Shown in pieces: positions 1-6,082 of a DNA stretch of 8,114 bases. The stretch is from an uncultured Collinsella sp. Lineage in GTDB: Bacteria > Actinomycetota > Coriobacteriia > Coriobacteriales > Coriobacteriaceae. The notes beneath the pieces are model-generated. The model made no database searches. It was given only the letters and a program-made list of their open reading frames with translations, and was not told the DNA's origin. Within the stretch, counting starts at the first letter, position 1. The number at the start of each line of letters is the position of its first letter. The stretch covers positions 1 to 8,114 of the forward strand of contig URYW01000079.1 in assembly GCA_900552145.1 (NCBI GenBank), read 5' to 3'. A program made the position numbers and the translations under genes.

Positions 1-101
1 CAAGATGACCTCCTCATTCTGGCCGCTTGCTCAATCCGTCCCCGCACGCGGCCTTGCGCGGTTTGGAATTGTTACCTAGAAGTGGAGTTTTTTATCTCTA
101 G

Positions 102-141
102 AATCGGCCTTGCGGTGCATACCGGCTCTGCAAGGCCGATT
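102..141 (-). terminator. Stem-loop at the 3' end of the PTS gene
   Basis: A perfect 12-bp stem (AATCGGCCTTGC at 102-113, complement at 130-141) encloses a 16-nt loop and lies 18 nt past the stop codon of the PTS gene. On the minus strand no T run follows the stem; the next bases are A-rich. It may be a weak or factor-assisted terminator, or an mRNA 3' end-protecting hairpin. Confidence 0.45.
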
Positions 142-159
142 GTTTCGATGGACGATGGT

Positions 160-1770
160 TTACAGAAGACTCTCGAACTTCAGAAGACTCTCGAACTTCT
201 CGCGAACCTGCGGGACGGTAAGGCCGATGATGACCTGGATTGACTGACCTTGGACCACCAAGCCATGCGTACCGATCGCCTTGAAGGAAGCCTCGGGTGC
301 AACGACGCTCTTGTCCTTGACGTTAACGCGCAGACGGGTAGCGCAGTTAGTTACATCGATGATGTTATCCGTGCCACCGAGCAGATCGAGGATCTTCTCG
401 GCAAGCACCAAGCGCTCATCATCTTTACTCTGGGCGACCGATTTGCCAGCAGCAGCACCGCCCTGCTTTTGCTTGTAGTCGGCCTTGGACTTGAGCTCGC
501 CCTCAACATCGTCATCCTCGCGACCGGGGGTCTTAAAGTCGAACTTGACGATCAGGAAACGGAAGACCACGACCCAAAGGGCGGTAAAGCACAGACCGAC
601 AAGGATGGAGATGGCGTACTGCAGACCGTGTGCGGCCCAAAGGGGCAGCCAGTCCCACGAGAGCATCGAGATGATGCCGCCGTCGAAGATGCCCACGACG
701 CCAAGGAGGTTTTGAGCCATGCAGCCAAGCGCTCCGAGCACGCAGTGGACGACGAACAGGCCGGGCGCGATGAACAGGAAGGTGAAGTCAAGCGGCTCGG
801 TGATACCGCAAAGCATAGCGGTAAGGGTGACGGGAATGAGCAGAGCCTTGACGCGCTGCTTGCGCTCGGGTTTGGCGGTCATATAAAACGCAATGGCGAC
901 GCCAAGCGAGCCGAAGACCTTAGTCCAACCAGGGCAGGTATAGGCAGCCCAGGGTGCGGCATCCTTAAGAGCAATGCTCGGATCGGCAGCCAGTTGGGGC
1001 AGGATGTTGGCCCAAGCAGCAAAGATGCCGCCGTTGACCGCCGCGTTGTCGTAATAGAACGGCGTATAGATAAAGTGGTGCAGGCCTGTAGGGATCAGCA
1101 CGCGCTCGAAGAAAGCAAAGACACCCACGCCAAACGTACCGGCGGAAAGGATGAATCCCTGGAAGGCAGAGATAGCAGCCTGAACATGCGGCCACACCAG
1201 GCAGGCGATAAGAGCGACCGGAACCATAACGAAGAAACCGATCATATAGATGAACACGGAGCCCGAGCACACGCCCAGCCACTCAGGAAGTTCGGTGTCG
1301 AAGTACTTGTTGTGAAGCATCGTGGCGATACCTGAAATGATAAGCGCGCCCATGATGCCCATATCAAGCGTTTTGATGCTTGCGATAGTGGCAAGACCAG
1401 TACCGCTGCCCGCCTCGACAGAGTAGTCGCCCCCAAAGACAGGGCCCCACTGCCCCAAGATTGAGCTTACAAAGTAGTTGAAGGTAAGGTAGATGGCCAA
1501 AGCCTCCATGCAGCAGCGAGCGTTCTGCTTGTTCGCGAGCGAGATTGGCAACGCTACGCAAAACAGCAACGGCATCTGGTTAAAGAGCGTCCAACCACCC
1601 TGGAGCAGCACATTCCAGCAATCAAACCAAAGATGACCCGCAGTGGCCATCTCGCCAAAGATCGCCTCGGTGGTAAACAACGTACCCAGGCCGACGACGA
1701 TTCCGGAAAATGCGAAAAGAATTGCAGGCGTGTACATTGCACCGCCGAAACGTTGTATCTTTTGCATCAT
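160..1770 (-). CDS. PTS system EIIC-EIIB (EIIBC) permease, alpha-glucoside type
   Basis: This membrane permease takes up a sugar and phosphorylates it using phosphate passed from HPr through an EIIA. Counting from the ATG at 1770 (536 aa), a hydrophobic EIIC domain spans about residues 1-410. It includes ERVLIPTGLHH (about 222-232) and GITEPLDF (about 322-329), the conserved glucose-superfamily EIIC motif with its sugar-contacting Glu. A charged linker (about 413-450) leads to a EIIB domain with NCATRLRV, whose Cys (about 476) is the phosphorylation site. From memory the closest relatives are AglA-like alpha-glucoside EIICB proteins; substrate is inferred from family only. There is no EIIA domain or adjacent EIIA gene. 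The open frame extends to a GTG at 1821, but that start has no ribosome site and adds 17 residues that homologues lack. The C-terminus carries a duplicated KFESLL. The gene is divergent from the zinc dehydrogenase, with which it probably shares a GntR regulator. Confidence 0.88.
   Translation of the reverse strand: MMQKIQRFGGAMYTPAILFAFSGIVVGLGTLFTTEAIFGEMATAGHLWFDCWNVLLQGGWTLFNQMPLLFCVALPISLANKQNARCCMEALAIYLTFNYFVSSILGQWGPVFGGDYSVEAGSGTGLATIASIKTLDMGIMGALIISGIATMLHNKYFDTELPEWLGVCSGSVFIYMIGFFVMVPVALIACLVWPHVQAAISAFQGFILSAGTFGVGVFAFFERVLIPTGLHHFIYTPFYYDNAAVNGGIFAAWANILPQLAADPSIALKDAAPWAAYTCPGWTKVFGSLGVAIAFYMTAKPERKQRVKALLIPVTLTAMLCGITEPLDFTFLFIAPGLFVVHCVLGALGCMAQNLLGVVGIFDGGIISMLSWDWLPLWAAHGLQYAISILVGLCFTALWVVVFRFLIVKFDFKTPGREDDDVEGELKSKADYKQKQGGAAAGKSVAQSKDDERLVLAEKILDLLGGTDNIIDVTNCATRLRVNVKDKSVVAPEASFKAIGTHGLVVQGQSIQVIIGLTVPQVREKFESLLKFESLL
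163..198 (-). repeat. Tandem 18-bp duplication at the end of the PTS gene
   Basis: The 18-mer CAGAAGACTCTCGAACTT occurs twice back to back (163-180 and 181-198). It is in frame and repeats the last six residues of the permease, KFESLL, just before the stop codon. It looks like a slippage duplication that added six residues without disturbing the EIIB fold. Confidence 0.9.
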
Positions 1771-1780
1771 GACGGGGAAT

Positions 1781-1789
1781 CCCCCTCTC
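1781..1789 (-). promoter_or_regulatory. Ribosome binding site deciding the PTS start
   Basis: On the minus strand GAGAGGGGG lies 10 nt before the ATG at 1770 and 13 nt before the next ATG at 1767. The upstream candidates, GTG at 1821 and ATG at 1794, have no purine-rich site. Starting at 1770 also places the QKIQRFGGAMYTP segment at the N-terminus, as in related permeases. Confidence 0.55.
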
Positions 1790-1907
1790 TTCATTCGGAG
1801 CGGCTGCGGTTTTGGCTTCACTCGAGACCGCAGACGCGCCGTTTGCGTGTACCTCGTGCAATAGGACGGGTGGGCCCGCTTCCCTGACTTCTTGCGCTTC
1901 TATTTTT

Positions 1908-1934
1908 ATCATATCACTTATCTAGACAAGTTAA
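1908..1934 (-). promoter_or_regulatory. Candidate promoter of the PTS gene
   Basis: On the minus strand TATGAT (1908-1913) is a good -10 hexamer. The best upstream -35 candidate is TTAACT (1929-1934) at a short 15-nt spacing, which is weak. The palindromic site 1916-1931 would sit in the spacer, a position where a bound repressor blocks RNA polymerase. The -35 is a guess. Confidence 0.35.
1916..1931. promoter_or_regulatory. Putative GntR operator, site 1
   Basis: ACTTATCTAGACAAGT is a 16-bp palindrome with one mismatch between half-sites. Read on the minus strand it is ACTTGTCTAGATAAGT, matching site 2 (2047-2062) at 14 of 16 positions. A GT-TAG-AC-like core of this kind is typical of HutC/TreR-class GntR operators, and such a regulator is encoded in the adjacent operon. 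It lies just upstream of the proposed -10 of the PTS gene. Confidence 0.65.
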
Positions 1935-2046
1935 TACGGTTTCCATGTTCGGTCAGCGGTCGATATTTGACGGTGAACGGTTTATTTCAAAGGTTTTGCC
2001 TGTTATTGCCTGTTTGTCTAAAACTTCTAAAACAAAATATTTATCG

Positions 2047-2062
2047 ACTTGTCTAGATAGGC
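2047..2062. promoter_or_regulatory. Putative GntR operator, site 2
   Basis: ACTTGTCTAGATAGGC matches site 1 in inverted orientation at 14 of 16 positions, with identical sequence over the first 13. Its own second half-site is degraded. The site abuts the -35 of the proposed dehydrogenase promoter. Its centre is 131 bp from that of site 1, so cooperative binding or looping by a dimeric regulator is conceivable. Confidence 0.6.
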
Positions 2063-2091
2063 TTGTATAAGGATGTTTGCATACCTATACT
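2063..2091 (+). promoter_or_regulatory. Candidate promoter of the dehydrogenase-gntR operon
   Basis: TTGTAT (2063-2068) and TATACT (2086-2091) are separated by 17 nt. The -10 is strong and the -35 keeps only the TTG. Operator site 2 ends one base before the -35. Transcription would start near 2098, leaving a leader of about 30 nt before the AAGGAG ribosome site at 2117-2122. Confidence 0.5.
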
Positions 2092-2127
2092 TCATTACAA
2101 CATTCACCGCCACGTTAAGGAGTCACC

Positions 2128-3153
2128 ATGAAAAGCGCGGTCTTCTATGGAAAGCACGACCTCAGAGTCGAGGAATCGGCAAAGCCGGCCGTGGGCAGGC
2201 GCGACGTTCTGATCAACGTCAAAGCTTGCGGCGTCTGCGGTACCGACGTTCATATCTATGAAGGCGACAAGGGTGCAGCCGACGTTACCCCGCCTACGAT
2301 CCTTGGTCATGAGTTTGCGGGCGTTGTCGAGGCCGTAGGCAGCGACGTCACCGACTTTAAACCGGGCGATCGCGTGTGCATTGACCCAAACCATCCCTGC
2401 GGCTGCTGCGAACCCTGCCGTGACGGAATCAACCACTACTGCGAGCATATGACCGGCTACGGCACCACCGTTAACGGCGGCTTTGCGGAGTACTGCTCCG
2501 TCGATATGCAGCAAGTCTACAAGTTGGGCGATCACACCAGCTTTGAGCAGGGTGCTATGACCGAGCCCGTCGCCTGCTGCCTGCACGGCATCGATATGTG
2601 CAGCATCAAGCCCGGCAGCACAGTTGTCGTTATCGGCGGCGGCATGATCGGCCTGCTCATGATGCAGCTTGCCAAAAACGCCGGCGCCACCAAAGTCGTC
2701 TTGCTCGAGCCTGTCGAGGGCAAACGCGAGGTTGCACTCAAGCTCGGCGCCGATCTGACGATCGACTCCATCCACGAGGACGTCCCGGCCCGCCTGAAGC
2801 AGGAGGGCGTCGGCAACGTCGATGTCGTTATCGAGTGTGTTGGCAAGCCCGTCACCATCGAGCAGGCCATCCAGATCGCCGGCCACAAGGCTACGGTCAT
2901 GATGTTCGGCCTCACCAAGCCCGATGAGACAATCACCGTCAAGCCCTTCGAGGTCTTCCAGAAGGAGCTTGTGCTCACCTCGTCCTACATCAACCCTTAT
3001 ACGCAGCGTCGCGCGCTCGAGCTCATCGACTCTGGCAGGCTCGACGTATCCTCGATGGTCGCAAAGGTAGCTTCCCTCGATGAACTCGGCGCCATCCTGT
3101 CAGACCCGGCCCTGCGTGCCATGGGCAAATATATAATCGACCCCAGCAAGTAA
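2128..3153 (+). CDS. Zinc-dependent medium-chain dehydrogenase (polyol/threonine dehydrogenase-like)
   Basis: This 341-residue cytoplasmic NAD(P)-dependent oxidoreductase of the zinc MDR family has the usual length. Visible features are the catalytic zinc ligands Cys37 (in CGVCGTD), His61-Glu62 (GHEFAG) and Glu146 (TEP), and the structural zinc cysteines 91, 94, 97 and 105 in the CGxCxxCxxGxxxxC pattern, with an extra Cys93. The Rossmann glycine motif is VIGGGMIG (168-175), with an acidic residue (Glu194) at the end of the next strand, which favours NAD over NADP. The family includes sorbitol, threonine, butanediol and galactitol-1-phosphate dehydrogenases. Divergence from a PTS permease makes oxidation of an imported sugar or polyol, possibly as its phosphate, a reasonable inference, but the substrate cannot be read from sequence. 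AAGGAG lies 5 nt before the ATG. The next gene, a GntR regulator, follows after 65 nt with no visible terminator. Confidence 0.88.
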   Translation: MKSAVFYGKHDLRVEESAKPAVGRRDVLINVKACGVCGTDVHIYEGDKGAADVTPPTILGHEFAGVVEAVGSDVTDFKPGDRVCIDPNHPCGCCEPCRDGINHYCEHMTGYGTTVNGGFAEYCSVDMQQVYKLGDHTSFEQGAMTEPVACCLHGIDMCSIKPGSTVVVIGGGMIGLLMMQLAKNAGATKVVLLEPVEGKREVALKLGADLTIDSIHEDVPARLKQEGVGNVDVVIECVGKPVTIEQAIQIAGHKATVMMFGLTKPDETITVKPFEVFQKELVLTSSYINPYTQRRALELIDSGRLDVSSMVAKVASLDELGAILSDPALRAMGKYIIDPSK

Positions 3154-3218
3154 ATCGATTGACACCTGCGCGGGCGGCCCTCATCCGTCGTTCACGCGCC
3201 CAGCTCTAGGAGACCGTC

Positions 3219-3974
3219 ATGGCGCGAGCCATCTTCCAAACTATTTATGACAACGTGAAGCAGTCGATTGACGACGGCACATACGCCTATCAGAGTTATC
3301 TGCCTTCGGAGACTGAGCTCACGCAGCTGTTTGACTGTTCACGCATGACGGTCCGTCGCGCCATCTCGATGCTTGCGGCAGATGGTTACGTGCTCCCCCA
3401 GCAAGGCAAAGGCATGCGCGTCATTCGCAACATCAGTGACGAGAAGAGTCGTGGTGGCGGCGGACTCGAGACCTTTAAGGAAATCGCGACCAGCCGAGGC
3501 TTTGAGCTCAAGACTGTCACCACCGTCTTTGAGCTCCTCGTCTGTAGCAAGGCACTCTCCGGGATTACCGGGTTTCCCGAAGGCTGTGAGCTCACACGCG
3601 CCAAACGCATTCGTTATGCAGACGGACATGCCGTGTGCTCCGACGACTCCTATTACCTAAGCTCACAGGTACCGGGACTGACACCCGAGATTGTCAACGA
3701 TTCGATTTATCGTTACCTCGAAGAAGACCTTGGCATTAAGATTGCCACGGGCAAACGCGATGTAACGATTGAGCACCCCACGCCCGAAGATGCGCGCGTG
3801 CTCGATCTCGACGACTTTAACGCACTCGCCGTTATACGCGGGCAGACCTACAACGCCGACGGCATCCTTATGGAATACACCGAGACAAAACAGGTCCCCG
3901 GGTTCTTTTTGCTCCATGAAACCGTGACGCGCAACGGTACCGGTCGAACCGGCCACCAAAGCAGCATGAACTAA
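3219..3974 (+). CDS. GntR-family transcriptional regulator, HutC/TreR-like (UTRA domain)
   Basis: This 251-residue DNA-binding regulator has an N-terminal winged helix (about 3-70). It contains LPSETEL (28-34) and the recognition-helix segment SRMTVRRAISMLAADGY (41-57), followed by QQGKGMRV. A ligand-binding UTRA domain spans roughly 82-232 and usually senses a sugar, phosphosugar or small metabolite. The order and spacing resemble trehalose-type repressors. AGGAG (3208-3212) lies 6 nt before the ATG. It is probably co-transcribed with the upstream dehydrogenase and would then regulate itself. The palindromic sites at 1916-1931 and 2047-2062 are the natural candidates for its operators, giving control of both the PTS and dehydrogenase directions. 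The effector is unknown. The last ~18 residues are polar and probably disordered. Confidence 0.9.
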   Translation: MARAIFQTIYDNVKQSIDDGTYAYQSYLPSETELTQLFDCSRMTVRRAISMLAADGYVLPQQGKGMRVIRNISDEKSRGGGGLETFKEIATSRGFELKTVTTVFELLVCSKALSGITGFPEGCELTRAKRIRYADGHAVCSDDSYYLSSQVPGLTPEIVNDSIYRYLEEDLGIKIATGKRDVTIEHPTPEDARVLDLDDFNALAVIRGQTYNADGILMEYTETKQVPGFFLLHETVTRNGTGRTGHQSSMN

Positions 3975-3983
3975 CCATTTATT

Positions 3984-4055
3984 AGTTGCGGTGGAATAGT
4001 TCCTAGAATGGCCAGCTTAAGGGCAAAACAGGAACTATTCCACCGCAACTTTTTT
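3984..4055 (+). terminator. Intrinsic terminator with a perfect 21-bp inverted repeat
   Basis: Arms at 3984-4004 and 4030-4050 are perfectly complementary over 21 bp and enclose a 25-nt loop. A run of six T follows (4050-4055). It lies 10 nt after the gntR stop and should end the dehydrogenase-gntR transcript. The long perfect stem and large loop are unusual for a plain terminator and suggest a mobile or dispersed palindromic element recruited as one. Confidence 0.85.
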
Positions 4056-4086
4056 GGCCGGTGGGGCAGTACCTGTCCCACCGGCC
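4056..4086. repeat. Second hairpin, related in sequence to the upstream one
   Basis: GGCCGGTGGGGCAG (4056-4069) pairs with 4073-4086 across a 3-nt loop, giving a 14-bp stem with one G-T pair. Its CGGTGG-AGT-CCT pattern also occurs in the left arm of the neighbouring 21-bp repeat. It lies 19 nt beyond the stop of the minus-strand ferredoxin-like gene and may help end that transcript, although no T run follows on that strand. Confidence 0.6.
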
Positions 4087-4105
4087 ATCATTTACGTTCT
4101 TTTAG

Positions 4106-5359
4106 CTAGTCTGCGAGCTTCTCCACCTGATCGAGCATCTTGTCGAGCTTGGCCATTGCTTCGGCCTTGCCCTTCTCAGCTTCTTCATGAGCCTTCGCCT
4201 TCTGGGCGGCCTTTTCCTCGGCCTCGGGATCGACGACCACCAGGTTGGATGCATCATGCTCAACCAACTTAAGCGCATGCTCGGGACACACCTTGACGCA
4301 AGCTCCGCAACCTAGGCAATACGTGGACTCCAGTGCAAAGCGACCGCTTCCCACCAAATCGCAGGCGAACGTGGGGCATACATTGCCGCACTCGCCGCAC
4401 GACGTGCACTTGTCAAAATCGCACTCCGGCGTGCTCACCTGCATGTTCTGGGCAAGCTCGGGGTGGTTTTGCAGCGTCGAGAGCACCAGCTGCCGCCCGT
4501 GCGTGAGCGAACGGCGACGCTTGGTCGTCGTGGTGCCGCACATGGTGTTGAGCGTGCGCTCCAGCTGGGTAATCTGATGGCGATGGGCCTTGAGCTTTTG
4601 CGTCACCGAGGCCAGCGCCGCCGTCGCCGGATTGAGCTTGGTCACCGTCAGGCCCGTGGTGCGGGCGATCTTTTCCATGTACTCCTTGCGCTCGTACTCG
4701 CGGCGCTTATGGCATTTGAGGCTCTTGGAGTCGACCTCCAAGCCCATACCCGTGCCGGACCACTCCTCGGCCTTCGCAATCGCCTCGCCCAGAATGTCCT
4801 CACCGCCGGTGTTGCGGCATTTATCGCACACGCCCAACGGCAGGTACACACTCACGTTGGGATAGTCTGCCAGTACCGAGAACCAGGTCTCGGCCGTAAT
4901 ATCGCCCACGCAGGCAACGACGACTTCGTTCTCGCGCGGCATGCGCTTAAGGGCACGCGTGCAGGTGACGTAGGCGGTCTCGTGGCTCGTAGCCGCCGAG
5001 ACAATGTCGTCGTAGACGTTTTTGGGCGCCAAGCGCGGCGAGATGATTGCCTCGGTCGGACAGGCAGCGGCGCACAGGCCGCACTTGCGACAGGAGTCGA
5101 GGATCTCGATGGCGTCTTCCTCGACCTCGATAGCGTTGACCGGGCACACGTCCATGCACGCGGTGCAGCCGCTCTTTTCGTTTTTGCAGGTCAGGCACGG
5201 AATGGTGTTACCGCGCGGACGCTCCTTGTAGTCGGCAGGATTCCACTGCGGCGCCGACGGATCGAGTGCATCGGTCACACCGCCAAGCGGGTTTTTAAGA
5301 AAGTCGAAACCCTTGCTGATCTCGATAATGTCATCAAACAGATCGTGTTCCTGCGCCAT
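4106..5359 (-). CDS. Multi-cluster [4Fe-4S] ferredoxin-like protein, function unknown
   Basis: This protein of about 417 residues has no signal peptide or membrane segment, so it is probably a cytoplasmic electron carrier or redox subunit. From the ATG at 5359: an N-terminal ferredoxin pair has a variant motif (Cys55, 58, 65, 68, 72-Pro) and a canonical CxxCxxCxxxCP (Cys90, 93, 96, 100). A central region of about 200 residues holds an ACVGD segment (Cys150) and a CDKC pair (178, 181). A second canonical pair follows (Cys318, 321, 324, 328 and Cys348, 351, 354, 358). An Ala/Glu/Lys-rich, probably coiled-coil tail ends it. Up to four clusters are expected. The central thiol pattern loosely recalls hydrogenase- or heterodisulfide-reductase-linked proteins, but I cannot assign a partner. 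A TTG at 5389 is an alternative start without support; a strong ribosome site precedes 5359. No catalytic subunit is adjacent. Confidence 0.8.
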   Translation of the reverse strand: MAQEHDLFDDIIEISKGFDFLKNPLGGVTDALDPSAPQWNPADYKERPRGNTIPCLTCKNEKSGCTACMDVCPVNAIEVEEDAIEILDSCRKCGLCAAACPTEAIISPRLAPKNVYDDIVSAATSHETAYVTCTRALKRMPRENEVVVACVGDITAETWFSVLADYPNVSVYLPLGVCDKCRNTGGEDILGEAIAKAEEWSGTGMGLEVDSKSLKCHKRREYERKEYMEKIARTTGLTVTKLNPATAALASVTQKLKAHRHQITQLERTLNTMCGTTTTKRRRSLTHGRQLVLSTLQNHPELAQNMQVSTPECDFDKCTSCGECGNVCPTFACDLVGSGRFALESTYCLGCGACVKVCPEHALKLVEHDASNLVVVDPEAEEKAAQKAKAHEEAEKGKAEAMAKLDKMLDQVEKLAD

Positions 5360-5365
5360 GCGCGG

Positions 5366-5374
5366 CCCCTCCCT
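5366..5374 (-). promoter_or_regulatory. Ribosome binding site deciding the ferredoxin-like start
   Basis: On the minus strand AGGGAGGGG contains GGAGG ending 8 nt before the ATG at 5359. The in-frame TTG at 5389 would place this site inside the coding sequence, so the ATG is preferred. Confidence 0.7.
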
Positions 5375-5399
5375 GAGCAGTGCAAACAAGCAAGAGATA

Positions 5400-5430
5400 A
5401 TGATACGCTATCGGCCCACGCCTCGGGCAA
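5400..5430 (-). promoter_or_regulatory. Candidate promoter of the ferredoxin-like gene
   Basis: On the minus strand TTGCCC (5425-5430) and TATCAT (5400-5405) are 19 nt apart, which is longer than ideal. The gap to the upstream gene is 151 nt, long enough for an independent promoter. A 16-bp near-palindrome (5458-5473) lies upstream of it. Confidence 0.3.
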
Positions 5431-5510
5431 ATTACACGCGGAGCATCTTTGCGGCAAATAGCCCATGGCCTATCGCCGTCTCGATTGCACAAGATCAATC
5501 AAGCGCCAAA

Positions 5511-6017
5511 CTATGCCTCGCGCATGAGCTCGGCGAGCTTTTGCCTGGTCACCTTGGCCTGCTCGTTGGCCATATTGCGCTCGTTTCTAAAGACCGCATT
5601 TGCAACACCCTGCAAATCGGCATCGGAAATCGCGCTGCACGGACCGTCCATCGAAGCCGCCGTGGGGCATACGCACAACGGCAACTCGGTATAAAACGCA
5701 ACGGCCTTGGCGATATCGAGCATTTTGCCGCCGCCAATACCCACTACCATGTCGCAATACTCGGCCTGGGCTTCCTTAGCCATTTCGAAAACGGCCTCTT
5801 CCGTACACGGACCGTCATAAATCTTAAAGAACGGCTCGCTTAGATCGTCGTCCAGAAATCCATCGACGATCTGTCTGCACAGCCGATCCTCGGTGCCCTG
5901 GTCAAACAAGACATAGGCAGCGCAGCCCAACCATGACAAATACTTGCCTTGACGCGACAGTTCGCCCGGCCCCTGAACATACCGGCCGGGACCGCCGTAA
6001 ACCACAGGAAGCGCCAT
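5511..6017 (-). pseudogene. Truncated glycerol dehydrogenase-like protein (N-terminal half only)
   Basis: This 168-residue frame aligns from its first residue with the N-terminal third of the neighbouring GldA: RYVQGP against KYIQGP, VVGIGGGKMLDIAKAVAFY against VVGVGGGKILDTAKAVAYY, then CPTAAS-DGPCSAIS. Family members are about 360-370 residues. After about residue 132 it goes straight into a short helical, charged tail (from ADLQGVANAV). The start of that tail resembles the MVANAI segment near the GldA C-terminus, which would fit a large in-frame internal deletion. All three metal ligands (Asp and two His in GldA) lie in the missing part, so alcohol dehydrogenase activity is not expected. 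The paralogue is clearly diverged from the adjacent gldA, so this is not a recent duplicate. The frame is intact and a weak AAGGGCGG site precedes the ATG, so a functional small NAD-binding protein remains possible. Confidence 0.7.
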
Positions 6018-6048
6018 ACGAGAATCCGCCCTTCATCAAACAACGATT

Positions 6049-6077
6049 GGTGCAAAGTAACCTGACCCCTTTGCACC
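6049..6077. repeat. Palindromic hairpin between the two gldA-type genes
   Basis: GGTGCAAAG (6049-6057) and CTTTGCACC (6069-6077) form a perfect 9-bp stem around an 11-nt loop. It lies between the gldA terminator and the start of the truncated gene, with no T run on either side. It could be a dispersed REP-like element or a leader structure of the truncated gene. Confidence 0.55.
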
Positions 6078-6082
6078 ATAGC

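Noticed and set aside
88..93. TTTTTT run as the tail of a plus-strand terminator for a gene upstream of the window
   Set aside because: No convincing stem directly precedes it; GGCCGC (21-26) and GCGGCC (48-53) could pair but are too far away and short.
250..1335. Long open frame on the plus strand opposite the PTS gene
   Set aside because: It is antisense to a well-supported permease, its product is charged and low in recognisable motifs, and no ribosome site precedes it. It is a by-product of GC-rich codon use.
2104..2886. Minus-strand open frame within the zinc dehydrogenase region
   Set aside because: It is antisense to an intact dehydrogenase with all zinc ligands and has no independent support.
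3159..3164. Perfect TTGACA upstream of gntR as an internal promoter
   Set aside because: No acceptable -10 hexamer lies 16-18 nt downstream, so an independent gntR promoter is not supported.
4463..5461. Plus-strand open frame opposite the ferredoxin-like gene
   Set aside because: The Arg/Ala/His-rich product matches no family I know, whereas the opposite strand encodes four ordered iron-sulfur motifs.
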